Below are positions 8,072 through 17,158 of a DNA stretch of 37,943 nucleotides, piece by piece. Position numbers and translations under genes: made by a program. The DNA is from an uncultured Bacteroidales bacterium (GTDB lineage: Bacteria > Bacteroidota > Bacteroidia > Bacteroidales > Muribaculaceae): assembly GCA_902776955.1 (NCBI GenBank), contig CACYSG010000026.1, positions 1-37,943 of the forward strand, in the 5' to 3' direction. Each line of letters opens with the position of its first letter. Position 1 is the stretch's first letter. Under the pieces are notes generated by a model that saw only the letters and a program-made list of their open reading frames with translations, was not told where the DNA came from and searched no databases.

Positions 8072-8106
8072 GAAAAACCCCTGCCTGGCGTTGTGCCAAA
8101 CAGGGG
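8072..8106 (-). terminator. Rho-independent terminator of groES-groEL
   Basis: On the minus strand CCCCTG ... CAGGGG with an inner TGGC/GCCA stem is followed directly by five T. It lies 50 bp past the groEL stop. Confidence 0.85.
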
Positions 8107-8155
8107 CAATCCTATAAACTATATTATTTCTATGAAACAGCCTTTGTCGGGTCGA

Positions 8156-9915
<1,760 letters not shown>

Positions 9916-10188
9916 TTATTCCACGACGATGGCCAAGATGTCGTTCTGGCGCATCATGAGCAGTTTCTCACCGTCGATCTCGATTTCGTTTCCGGCATAC
10001 TTGCCATAGAGAACGGTATCACCGGGCTTGACAATCATTTCCTCGTCCTTGGTGCCGTTACCGGCTGCACGAACTTTGCCCTTGAGAGGTTTTTCTTTAG
10101 CGCTATCGGGGATGATGATGCCGCCGACAACTTCTTCTGCCTTAGCCGGTTCGATAAGAACGCGGTCGTTTAATGGTTTAATAGTCAT
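9916..10188 (-). CDS. groS: Co-chaperonin GroES (10 kDa)
   Basis: 90 residues, the full family length. [10 protein letters not shown] at the N-terminus, the mobile-loop region [15 protein letters not shown] around residues 21-35, and YGKYAGNEI are typical. It caps GroEL. First gene of the operon. No CIRCE element (TTAGCACTC repeat) is visible upstream, and no TAnnTTTG box was found near the start, so its heat-shock control is unclear. Confidence 0.99.
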   Translation of the reverse strand: MTIKPLNDRVLIEPAKAEEVVGGIIIPDSAKEKPLKGKVRAAGNGTKDEEMIVKPGDTVLYGKYAGNEIEIDGEKLLMMRQNDILAIVVE

Positions 10189-10278
10189 GATTAATTTCTT
10201 GTTAATTAATTGTTGTTATTGTTTTTGAGTTGATTTCACGACCTGCAAGACTGCAACGAGTGTGCCAACGGCGTGAAT

Positions 10279-10293
10279 GTGACAAATTGTCAC
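10279..10293. promoter_or_regulatory. 15-bp perfect palindrome in the groES upstream region
   Basis: GTGACAA and TTGTCAC flank a single A. It lies about 91 bp before groES and 120 bp before the promoter of the divergent gene. It could be an operator, but only the symmetry supports this. Confidence 0.35.
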
Positions 10294-10381
10294 CCGTCCT
10301 GCCAAATCGTGCCATCACGACTAACGGCATGAGATTCCCAACCGTTAAAGAAGAGAAATAAATGTTACACAATCCGATAAT

Positions 10382-10414
10382 ATTGGCAGGAACGCGAAAA
10401 AATGACTAAGTTTG
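10382..10414 (+). promoter_or_regulatory. Promoter of the WG-repeat lipoprotein gene
   Basis: ATTG at 10382-10385 and TAAGTTTG at 10407-10414 are 21 bp apart. The start codon follows 28 bp later. Confidence 0.65.
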
Positions 10415-10442
10415 CAGCCTCAAAGCAACATTGTAATAAAAA

Positions 10443-11960
10443 ATGAGACTATTTTCTAAATTAGCTTTTGCCACAGTGATAGCCGTGCTGCTGTGCGCTT
10501 GTGGCGGCAACGAGACAACCTATCAGTACAAGACGAAGTATATGCCCGTTCAGCTCGTGGGCAGCGAGAAGTGGAGCATCCTCGACGTGAACAGCGGCGA
10601 GGTCGTGGCCAAGGACGCCTTTGACCGGGCGCCGTCGCCCATCGTGGCCGATATGTTCTATGTGATGAACGACGATGGCAGCTATGACTACTATAACGTG
10701 AGTGCCCCCACCCAGCCGGTGGCAGGCCACTTTGGCAGCGTGACGTCCTTCAGCGACGATGGCGTCGCCGTTGCCAGCAAGGTGGGCGGCCCATTGTGCG
10801 TCATCGACCGCAACGGCAACATCGTCAAGCAGCTGCCCAACGAGGTTTCGCAGTGTTCCATGTTCTCGCGCGGCATGGCCGCTATCCAGAACGACAACGG
10901 CCTGTGGGGCTATATCAATGCCAGCGGCGACACCGTCATTTCGCCGATTTATAACAGTGCCAACATGTTCCTCTATGACGATTACGCCATGGTGATTGAC
11001 GAGCATCAGTCCAATGACAGTATTGTCATGTTCTCGGTCATCGACAAGACGGGCAGAGTCATGTTCACCAAGAGCAGCTCGGAATATCAACCCGTACAGC
11101 CCTACTTCATCAACGGCGTACTGCCCACGGTGAAAGGCGACTCGCTGGTGTGCCTGAACGAGAGCGGCAAGGAGGTCGATAACCCCATCAAGGACGACGA
11201 GAAGGTGAGCAAGGGCGGATATGACGATTACTCGCGCACCCCGTCGGGCGACTATGTCGTCATCAAGGGCAAGAAAGTCGGCTTGGTCGACAAGGACGGC
11301 AAGGAGCTGATTGCCATCAAGCATGACAACCTCATCGACATCAACGGCGAGCGCCTGATAGCCGTGGACGGCGACACCTATCACATCGTTGACCGCAACG
11401 GCAATGCCGTGGGCACAGCCAAGTTCAAGGACGCTCACGTGGCCGAGGACAACCCGTTTGCCACACGCGGCTTTATCGATACCGACCTGGCTGCGGCAGC
11501 CATGATGATGATGTTTGACGAGACCAGCGCCTGTGGTGCCGATGCCGAGACCTCCCTGATGGACATGAACCGCATGGTGGGCACCAATGCCGCCCCCTAT
11601 GTGGGCAGCAACAGCCTGATCGTTCCCCAGGGCCCATACATCATCCACTATGTGTTTGACAAAGAGGTCGCCAGCGCTAATGCCGACAGCACCAGCGCCG
11701 AATTCAACTACGACGCCAAGGTGAAATGTGTCATCATCTCGCTCGACGTGAGACACTGTCCCGCCAACACCGAGCCCACCGTTGTCAAGAAGATTGAGAA
11801 TCGCCTGGGTACCAAGGGCTTTGTGTTCGCCAGGGACGGCATCTTCTGCAGTGATCACCTGACAGCCCTGACAACGGGCTATGAGCAGGGCGTCATCAGC
11901 CTCATCTACTATATGCACTTCAACCAATCGGTTCCTCAAGACAAGAAGAAGAGGAGTTAG
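10443..11960 (+). CDS. WG-repeat lipoprotein
   Basis: 505 residues. The N-terminus is a lipoprotein signal (MRLFSKLAFATVIAVLLCAC, Cys20 lipidated). The body holds repeats of the WG/KWG type, clearest at LWGYINASGDTVISPIY (about residues 156-172), with weaker ones at KWSILDVNSGE and KVGLVDKDGKELI. Such proteins form beta-propeller-like folds on the cell surface or in the periplasm; no enzymatic role is known. The last 150 residues are outside the repeats and not recognised. queD lies 178 bp downstream in the same direction across a word-array spacer. Confidence 0.75.
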   Translation: MRLFSKLAFATVIAVLLCACGGNETTYQYKTKYMPVQLVGSEKWSILDVNSGEVVAKDAFDRAPSPIVADMFYVMNDDGSYDYYNVSAPTQPVAGHFGSVTSFSDDGVAVASKVGGPLCVIDRNGNIVKQLPNEVSQCSMFSRGMAAIQNDNGLWGYINASGDTVISPIYNSANMFLYDDYAMVIDEHQSNDSIVMFSVIDKTGRVMFTKSSSEYQPVQPYFINGVLPTVKGDSLVCLNESGKEVDNPIKDDEKVSKGGYDDYSRTPSGDYVVIKGKKVGLVDKDGKELIAIKHDNLIDINGERLIAVDGDTYHIVDRNGNAVGTAKFKDAHVAEDNPFATRGFIDTDLAAAAMMMMFDETSACGADAETSLMDMNRMVGTNAAPYVGSNSLIVPQGPYIIHYVFDKEVASANADSTSAEFNYDAKVKCVIISLDVRHCPANTEPTVVKKIENRLGTKGFVFARDGIFCSDHLTALTTGYEQGVISLIYYMHFNQSVPQDKKKRS

Positions 11961-12138
11961 GAGAGAAGAGAGAAGAGATAAGAGATAAGAGATAATAGTT
12001 AATAGTTAATAGTTAATAGTTGGCATCCGCTTCCTCTGCTTCCTCTGCTTCCTTTGTTTTATCCGTTTTATCCGTGCTTTCCGTTTTATCCGTGAGTGCA
12101 CGACCAACCAAAAAACAAAAACTAAAAAACAACATAAT
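11959..12138 (+). repeat. Spacer element: nine 7-bp words, seven 9-bp words, GTGCACGAC box
   Basis: Starting inside the TAG stop, bases 11959-12021 are nine 7-bp words in unbroken phase (AGGAGAG, AAGAGAG, AAGAGAT x3, AATAGTT x4). After GGCATCCG, bases 12030-12092 are seven 9-bp words (CTTCCTCTG x2, CTTCCTTTG, TTTTATCCG x2, TGCTTTCCG, TTTTATCCG). GTGCACGAC (12096-12104) and an A-rich run lead to the queD ATG. The mlaF-HD spacer has the same plan. Confidence 0.9.
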
Positions 12139-12489
12139 ATGTATTACGTACAAAAGACACTGGAGATTTCGTCGGCCCATATGCTGTTTCTCGACCACAA
12201 CAGCAAGTGCGAGAACCTGCACGGCCACAACTGGATTGTGAACGTCTATTGCAAGGCCAAAGAACTTGACGACAACGGCATGGTCACCGACTTCACCATC
12301 ATCAAGGAGATGGTGCACGGCAAGCTGGACCATAAGAACCTGAACGAAGTGCTGGACTTCAACCCCACAGCCGAGAACATCGCCCGCTGGATTGTCGACA
12401 TCGTGCCCAACTGCTACCGCGCCGACGTTCGCGAGAGCGCCAACAACCTGGCCATCTACGTCAAGGACGAGGACAACAATGTGGAATGA
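12139..12489 (+). CDS. queD: 6-carboxy-5,6,7,8-tetrahydropterin synthase QueD
   Basis: 116 residues, normal for QueD. It converts dihydroneopterin triphosphate to 6-carboxytetrahydropterin in preQ0 synthesis. The zinc ligands His14 (SSAH), His28 and His30 (LHGHN) and the catalytic Cys24 are present, as is the later DHKNLNE segment typical of the family. It precedes queE by 113 bp; the TGA stop lies inside the first 7-bp word of that spacer. No preQ1 riboswitch is visible upstream. Confidence 0.95.
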   Translation: MYYVQKTLEISSAHMLFLDHNSKCENLHGHNWIVNVYCKAKELDDNGMVTDFTIIKEMVHGKLDHKNLNEVLDFNPTAENIARWIVDIVPNCYRADVRESANNLAIYVKDEDNNVE

Positions 12490-12602
12490 GGAATGAGAAA
12501 TTAGGAATGAGGAATGAGGAATGAGAAATTAGGAATTCTAGAATATCTAGATTATCTAGATTATCTAGAGCATCTAGAAACTAGGGACTAAAAACTAAAA
12601 TA
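12483..12602 (+). repeat. queD-queE spacer element: eight 7-bp words, five 9-bp words, A-rich box
   Basis: Words GGAATGA/GAAATTA run in phase from 12483 to 12538; the queD TGA stop is part of the first. Five 9-bp words TCTAGANNN follow (12537-12581), then TAGGGACTAAAAACTAAAA and the queE ATG. The same sequence of parts, with five TCTAGANNN words, is found in the groES-groEL spacer. Confidence 0.9.
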
Positions 12603-13193
12603 ATGTACAAGGTCAACGAAATCTTCCATTCGCTGCAGGGCGAAGGGTTCAATACAGGTACCGCCAGCGTGTTTATCAGGCTGAGCGGCTGTAACCTGCA
12701 TTGTGCCTTCTGCGACACGCGACACGAGGAGGGCACGATGATGTCGCTGCCCGAAATCGTCGAGCAGGTGATGCAGTACCCTGGGGCTCCGCTCATCGTG
12801 CTCACGGGCGGCGAGCCGTCGTTGTGGATTGACGAGGATTTCGTGATGGGGCTCAAGCAGATGACGGGCAAACGCATCGCCATCGAGACCAACGGCACCC
12901 GTCCCCTGCCCCACGGCATCGACTGGGTGACCCTGTCGCCCAAGACGGGCCTTGGCGACAGCGGCGATTTGCCCGTGGTGCTCACCCGCTGCGACGAGCT
13001 CAAGGTGGTCTATCTGGGCCAGGACTTGTCACAATATGACAACATCACAGCCGACCACCGCTACCTGCAACCCTGCTGGGTGAGCAACGAGAGCGACCGC
13101 AAGCGCAACATGCTGACCACCGTCCAGGCCGTACTCGACCACCCCGACTGGCGACTGTCCCTGCAGACCCACCGCATCCTCGACATCCGCTAG
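12603..13193 (+). CDS. queE: 7-carboxy-7-deazaguanine synthase QueE (radical SAM)
   Basis: 196 residues. The cluster motif is Cys30-x3-Cys34-x2-Cys37 (CNLHCAFC), the QueE form of the radical SAM motif, preceded by SLQGEG at residues 10-15. TGGEPSL and ETNGT follow as in the family. It turns 6-carboxytetrahydropterin into 7-carboxy-7-deazaguanine. At 196 residues it belongs to the shorter QueE forms. Co-directional with queD; a terminator follows. Confidence 0.95.
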   Translation: MYKVNEIFHSLQGEGFNTGTASVFIRLSGCNLHCAFCDTRHEEGTMMSLPEIVEQVMQYPGAPLIVLTGGEPSLWIDEDFVMGLKQMTGKRIAIETNGTRPLPHGIDWVTLSPKTGLGDSGDLPVVLTRCDELKVVYLGQDLSQYDNITADHRYLQPCWVSNESDRKRNMLTTVQAVLDHPDWRLSLQTHRILDIR

Positions 13194-13209
13194 CAAACCG
13201 TCACCGTCT

Positions 13210-13228
13210 GTTGCGTTGTCAACGCAAC
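13210..13228. repeat. 8-bp hairpin after queE
   Basis: GTTGCGTT and AACGCAAC flank GTC. No T tract on either side; role unknown. Confidence 0.5.
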
Positions 13229-13249
13229 AAACTGAACTCAAATAACAAG

Positions 13250-13285
13250 CGCCCGCACTCCATTGGCTGGAATGCGGGCGTTTCT
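13250..13285 (+). terminator. Rho-independent terminator of queE
   Basis: CGCCCGCACTCCA pairs with TGGAATGCGGGCG (one C-A mismatch), followed by a T-rich stretch TTTCTCT. Confidence 0.85.
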
Positions 13286-13390
13286 CTAATCTCTAAACAG
13301 CGAGCGCAGCGAGCTTCACTAAACTCTAAACCCTACACGCTAAACTGCGAGCGCAGCGAGTTTCTCTAAACTGCGAGCAGGGCGAGCTTC
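13286..13390. repeat. CTAAAC words with GCGAGCGCAGCGAGC units downstream of fabD
   Basis: Three copies of a GC-rich unit (AGCGAGCGCAGCGAGC, GCGAGCGCAGCGAG, GCGAGCAGGGCGAGC) are separated by CTCTAAAC-type words. In the fabD sense they read as 9-bp steps (CTCGCTGCG, CTCGCAGTT). A similar unit, CTGCGAGCGATAGGGAGC, is at bases 18-35 of the window. Confidence 0.75.
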
Positions 13391-14269
13391 TTACTGGCGA
13401 CCTGACAGGACGACGTCGCGGTTGGTCTTGCCGATAAGGCCCTGGAGGACCTTGCCGGGACCCAGTTCCTCGGCCTCGGTCATGCCGTCGGCAACCATGT
13501 TGGCAACGATGTGGCTCCAGCGAACGGGAGCGGTAAGCTGCTGCAGCAGGTTGGCCTTGATTTCGGCGGGATCGGTGTGGGGCTTAGCGTCCACGTCCTG
13601 GTAGATGGGGCAAACGGGAGCCGAGAAGTCGGCAGCCTCGATAGCCTCGGCCAGTTCGGCGCGGGCAGGCTCCATCAGGGGCGAGTGGAAGGCACCACCC
13701 ACCTTGAGGGGCAAAGCGCGGCGTGCGCCGGCCTCCTTAAATTTCGCACATGCGGCCTCGATAGCGGCAATCTCACCCGAGATGACCACCTGACCGGGGC
13801 AGTTATAGTTGGCGGGGACGCAGATGCCGTCGATGGTGGCACAGATTTCCTCCACCTTGGCGTCGTCCATGCCGATGATGGCAGCCATCGTCGAGGGAGC
13901 GGCCTCGCAAGCCTTCTGCATGGCCAGTGCACGTGCCTCGACCAGTTTCAGACCCTGCTCAAAGGGAAGTGCGCCAGCGGCTACCAGTGCCGAGAACTCG
14001 CCCAGCGAGTGACCGGCAACCATGTCGGGCTTGAACTCGTCGCCCATGGTGAGGGCGAGGATGACCGAGTGCAGGAATACGGCGGGCTGGGTGACCTTGG
14101 TCTGCTTCAGGTCCTCCTCAGTGCCTTCAAACATGAGGTCGGTGATGCGGAAGCCCAGCACCTCATTGGCTTTCTCAAACAATTCTTTGGCCTGGGGATT
14201 GTTGTCATACAGGTCCTTGCCCATACCCACAAACTGTGCACCCTGACCGGGGAATACGAATGCTTTCAT
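13391..14269 (-). CDS. fabD: Malonyl-CoA:ACP transacylase FabD
   Basis: 292 residues. FPGQGAQFVGMG at residues 6-17, the nucleophile Ser88 in GHSLG, Arg113 and the partner His195 (GAFHSPLM) are all in place. It loads malonyl groups onto acyl carrier protein for fatty acid synthesis. No other fab gene is nearby. It lies between the two halves of the queuosine genes, downstream of queC, but has its own -7 box 55 bp upstream. Confidence 0.97.
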   Translation of the reverse strand: MKAFVFPGQGAQFVGMGKDLYDNNPQAKELFEKANEVLGFRITDLMFEGTEEDLKQTKVTQPAVFLHSVILALTMGDEFKPDMVAGHSLGEFSALVAAGALPFEQGLKLVEARALAMQKACEAAPSTMAAIIGMDDAKVEEICATIDGICVPANYNCPGQVVISGEIAAIEAACAKFKEAGARRALPLKVGGAFHSPLMEPARAELAEAIEAADFSAPVCPIYQDVDAKPHTDPAEIKANLLQQLTAPVRWSHIVANMVADGMTEAEELGPGKVLQGLIGKTNRDVVLSGRQ

Positions 14270-14324
14270 TGTCTTGATCTTATTATTTAGTAGTTAATGA
14301 TGTTTCTTTAATCCAAAACGGCTG

Positions 14325-14332
14325 CAAAGGTA
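14325..14332 (-). promoter_or_regulatory. -7 promoter box of fabD
   Basis: TACCTTTG on the minus strand, 55 bp before the fabD ATG. No clear -33 element; the region upstream is 7-bp repeat sequence. Confidence 0.5.
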
Positions 14333-14336
14333 ATTA

Positions 14337-14459
14337 AAAAAGTTTAGAGTTTAGGGTTTAATGTTTAGAGTTTTTTTTGCCGCACTCACCGAGACAACAC
14401 TAAACCGCTAATAATCAACATCTAACTATTATCTATTAACTCTTAACTATTAACTCTCA
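14337..14459 (-). repeat. 7-bp word arrays between queC and fabD
   Basis: In the sense direction the queC stop TAG is followed at once by TGA and by words of the AGTTAATAG type (about five). A unique stretch comes next, then AAACTCT/AAACATT/AAACCCT words (14341-14370) ending next to the fabD promoter. Confidence 0.75.
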
Positions 14460-15119
14460 CTAGGCCAGGTATTCGGTGGGGTCGTCGATGCCGGCTTCCT
14501 TGAGGGCCTGGCGGCGCTCGGTGCAGGTGCCGCAGGTGCCGCAGTGCTTCTCGCCGCCCTTGTAGCAGGAGTAGGTCTCGCTGTAGTCGAGTCCCAGGGC
14601 CGCGCCATGGCGTGCGATGTCGGCCTTGCTCAGGTCGGTGTAAGGGGCATAGACCTTGACGCCCTCGTAGGTGCCCGTCATCATGGCCGTGCTCATGGCC
14701 TCGATAAAGGGTGAGCGGCAGTCAGGGTAGATGCTGTGGTCGCCCGCGTGGTTGGCAATCATCACGCGATGCAGGCCGTTGCTCTCGGCGATGCCGCAGG
14801 CGATGGCGAGCATGATGCCGTTGCGGAACGGCACGACCGTCGATTTCATGTTCTCGTCGTTGTAGTTGCCGTCGGGGATGGCGTCGGGGCTCTCGAGCAG
14901 GGCGCTCTTGAAGTACTTGTGCATGAAGTCCAACGGGATGATCAGGTGCTTGATGCCCAGGCGCTCGCAGTGCATGATGGCGCAGCGGCGCTCACGGCCG
15001 TTCTGTGTGCTGCCGTAGTCAAAGGTGATGGCCATGGCAATCTCGTCCTTGTACTCATAGAGCATGGTCGTCGAGTCCATGCCACCCGAGGTGATGATAA
15101 CCGCGTCTTTCTTTGCCAT
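14460..15119 (-). CDS. queC: 7-cyano-7-deazaguanine (preQ0) synthase QueC
   Basis: 219 residues. The ATP PP-loop SGGMDS is at residues 11-16. The C-terminal zinc site is formed by the Cys cluster CYKGGEKHCGTCGTC around residues 188-202. It uses ATP and ammonia to turn 7-carboxy-7-deazaguanine into preQ0. It follows queF by 7 bp, so the two are surely cotranscribed. With queD and queE nearby, the preQ0 pathway is complete apart from the GTP cyclohydrolase step. Confidence 0.97.
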   Translation of the reverse strand: MAKKDAVIITSGGMDSTTMLYEYKDEIAMAITFDYGSTQNGRERRCAIMHCERLGIKHLIIPLDFMHKYFKSALLESPDAIPDGNYNDENMKSTVVPFRNGIMLAIACGIAESNGLHRVMIANHAGDHSIYPDCRSPFIEAMSTAMMTGTYEGVKVYAPYTDLSKADIARHGAALGLDYSETYSCYKGGEKHCGTCGTCTERRQALKEAGIDDPTEYLA

Positions 15120-15126
15120 AGTCCTA

Positions 15127-15597
15127 TCAATCGTTGTGGAAATTGCTGATCAGGCGGGCACGCACCATGTCCTGGTGCTCACTGTCGCCGTAGTTGGCAA
15201 ACGGCTTGATGCTGATGCCGCCGCGGGGGTTGAACAGGCCGATAACCTCCAGATACTTGGGGTCCATGAGCTTGACCAGGTCCTTCATGATGATGTTCAC
15301 GCAATCCTCATGGAAGTCGCCGTGGTTGCGGAAGCTGAACAGGTACAGCTTCAGGCTCTTGCTCTCGACCATGCGCACGCGCGGGATGTAATTGATGATG
15401 ATGTGGCCGAAGTCGGGCTGACCCGTCTTGGGGCACAACGAGGTGAACTCGGGGCAATCGAGCGTCACCACATATTCGTTCTCGGGGTGCTTGTTCTCGA
15501 AGGTCTCCAGCACGTCGGGACGGTAATCAAACTCATAGGTCGTGCCCTGGTTGCCCAACAGCGTCACACCCTCGAGTTCCTTTTCATTTCTTGACAT
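15127..15597 (-). CDS. queF: NADPH-dependent preQ0 reductase QueF
   Basis: 156 residues, the short (type I) form. The nucleophile Cys55 in [11 protein letters not shown] and Asp62 sit at the same positions as in the Bacillus subtilis enzyme, and the signature [19 protein letters not shown] follows. It reduces the nitrile of preQ0 to preQ1, the base later inserted in tRNA. First gene of queF-queC, with a -7 box 30 bp upstream. Confidence 0.97.
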   Translation of the reverse strand: MSRNEKELEGVTLLGNQGTTYEFDYRPDVLETFENKHPENEYVVTLDCPEFTSLCPKTGQPDFGHIIINYIPRVRMVESKSLKLYLFSFRNHGDFHEDCVNIIMKDLVKLMDPKYLEVIGLFNPRGGISIKPFANYGDSEHQDMVRARLISNFHND

Positions 15598-15627
15598 AAA
15601 ATCAACTGTTTAATGCGTTTGGGACTG

Positions 15628-15635
15628 CAAAATTA
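15628..15635 (-). promoter_or_regulatory. -7 promoter box of queF-queC
   Basis: TAATTTTG on the minus strand, 30 bp before the queF ATG. No preQ1 riboswitch fold is evident in the short leader. Confidence 0.6.
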
Positions 15636-15675
15636 GTAAAAAAACACACATGCGAGCCATAAATGGCCGACAACC

Positions 15676-16383
15676 TCACTTGAGCAGCAGGTCCAGCGCA
15701 AAGCGGGCCGCCTCGAGCCCTTGAGGCTCCATCCGGTCAAGGCTCTGCAATGCCGCCAGCCTTACCGGCTCGTCCACGTCATCGCTGCAGCAGGTGAGCA
15801 GGTGGCGGCTATAGGCGACGGTAAACTCGGGATGGCCCTGAAAAGTAATGACCTGATGGCCAATCCTGAACGATTCGTTCTTGCAGAAATCGCTCGTGGC
15901 ACACCGCACGGCATCGGGCGGCAAGGTCATCACCTGGTCATGGTGGCTATAGAGCAGGCGCATCTCCCCGTCGGGGAAATAGTGCCGCATTTCCTCATCA
16001 ATCACACGGGAGGCACGCACTCCGGCGCCAAAACCGCCCTCATAGGGTCTCACCTCCCCACCCAGGGCCCGGGCTATCACCTGATGCCCGAAGCACACGC
16101 CCATCAATCGTGCCCCGCGCTTATAGGCCGATTGGACCCAATGCACGAGGGCCACAATCCAGGGCTTGTCGTCGTAGGCCGAATCGAGGCTACCCGGAAT
16201 CAGATAAAGTTCATCGGTATTGACGTCGCCGGGCAATTCACCTTGCCAGGTCTGGTAAACACGGTAAGAGAACTGCTGGCCGGTGGCGGCAAACAAGTCG
16301 ATGAACAGCGATCCATAATTGGGGATGAAATCCGGCAGCCTACCCGGGAAGGTGTCACACAACAGGATATTGACGTGTGTCAT
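15676..16383 (-). CDS. Class I glutamine amidotransferase-like protein
   Basis: 235 residues. The triad is visible: Cys97 in GVCFGHQ, and His184 and Glu186 in FQGHPE. Stand-alone proteins of this kind resemble GMP-synthase amidotransferase domains; some hydrolyse gamma-glutamyl compounds. The acceptor is unknown. Its ATG overlaps the stop of the upstream HD gene by 4 bp (ATGA), so translation is coupled. Confidence 0.8.
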   Translation of the reverse strand: MTHVNILLCDTFPGRLPDFIPNYGSLFIDLFAATGQQFSYRVYQTWQGELPGDVNTDELYLIPGSLDSAYDDKPWIVALVHWVQSAYKRGARLMGVCFGHQVIARALGGEVRPYEGGFGAGVRASRVIDEEMRHYFPDGEMRLLYSHHDQVMTLPPDAVRCATSDFCKNESFRIGHQVITFQGHPEFTVAYSRHLLTCCSDDVDEPVRLAALQSLDRMEPQGLEAARFALDLLLK

Positions 16384-17012
16384 AGTTCGTCGATTTCCTC
16401 GCCCGTGCGCTCCATGATGCTGGCGGCCAGGCCGTCGGCCGTCTGGATGATGGACACGAGGGGATAGAGCTTGCGTGCCGCGTCATAGTTGCGCACGTCC
16501 TCGTAGCTGTTCTGGTTCACGCCCCAGGCGCCCATGTGCCAGCGTATGGCGAGCATCTCGTCGTCATTCAAGGGCAAGCCGCTGCACAGCAGCAGTGCCA
16601 GCGACTTCTCGCCATGGCCCATCGGGAAATTCTTGTAGGTAATCTTATAGCCCTCGGCGTCCTCCCAGATGCCCAGCGCGTTTTTCTTCTTCTTGACCGA
16701 CCGCTTGTAGATGTCGCACTTGCACACGTCGTGCAGCAGGCTGGCGAGGATGACGCTGTCGCGCTTGACCTCTTGCTGCAAACTGGGTTCAAGGGGCTTC
16801 ATCGCCTCCCAAACGGCCAGAGCGGCCTTGCAGGTGTTGAGCGAGTGGCGAGCCAGTCCCCCCTCGACGTTCAAGTGGTGTCCGGCCGAGGCGGGAGCGG
16901 TAAAAAATCCCCACTCCTCGAGGTCACCTATCACATCCTCGATGCCCTCGCGCTCGGTCGAACGCAACAGCTCGAGTATCTCTTCCTTACAGTTCTTATC
17001 GCTGGTTTTCAT
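16380..17012 (-). CDS. HD-domain phosphohydrolase-like protein
   Basis: 210 residues. An HD domain is indicated by His56 (ARHSLNT), His94-Asp95 (SLLHDVCK) and a later His/Asp in AIRWHMG and QTADGLA. This superfamily hydrolyses phosphoester bonds in nucleotides; the substrate here is unknown. It lies downstream of mlaF across a 141-bp word-array spacer and overlaps the amidotransferase gene by 4 bp. Confidence 0.75.
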   Translation of the reverse strand: MKTSDKNCKEEILELLRSTEREGIEDVIGDLEEWGFFTAPASAGHHLNVEGGLARHSLNTCKAALAVWEAMKPLEPSLQQEVKRDSVILASLLHDVCKCDIYKRSVKKKKNALGIWEDAEGYKITYKNFPMGHGEKSLALLLCSGLPLNDDEMLAIRWHMGAWGVNQNSYEDVRNYDAARKLYPLVSIIQTADGLAASIMERTGEEIDEL

Positions 17013-17158
17013 TATTGAGTGTTATTTTAGTTTTTAGTTGTCGTGCACGCGCGGATGGAACGGATGAAACGGATATAACGGATGAAACGGATATAACGGA
17101 GGAGGCGGTTGCTAACTATTATCTTTTATCTCTTATCTGTTATCTCTTATCTGTTATC
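17013..17158 (-). repeat. mlaF-HD spacer element: 7-bp words, 9-bp words, GTGCACGAC box
   Basis: In the sense direction six 7-bp words (GATAACA, GATAAGA, GATAAAA, GATAATA) run from 17158 to 17117, and the mlaF stop TAA is inside the first. After AACCGCC come five 9-bp words (TCCGTTATA, TCCGTTTCA, TCCGTTCCA), then GTGCACGAC (17048-17040), ACTAAAAACTAAAA and the ATG. The plan and the box match the spacer before queD. Confidence 0.9.

Noticed and set aside
7947-8099. 51-residue N-terminal extension of the M1 peptidase
   Set aside because: It runs over the promoter -7 box and would bury the signal peptide that starts at ATG 7946.
10308-10322. Sigma-54-like TGGCACG upstream of groES
   Set aside because: The -12 GC is one base too close and the TTGC element is not matched; sigma-54 spacing is strict.
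12483-12602. CRISPR array
   Set aside because: The repeats are 7 or 9 bp with no unique spacers, and no cas genes are present.
15598-15675. preQ1 riboswitch before queF
   Set aside because: The leader is only about 25 bases after the -7 box and lacks a pseudoknot-like motif.
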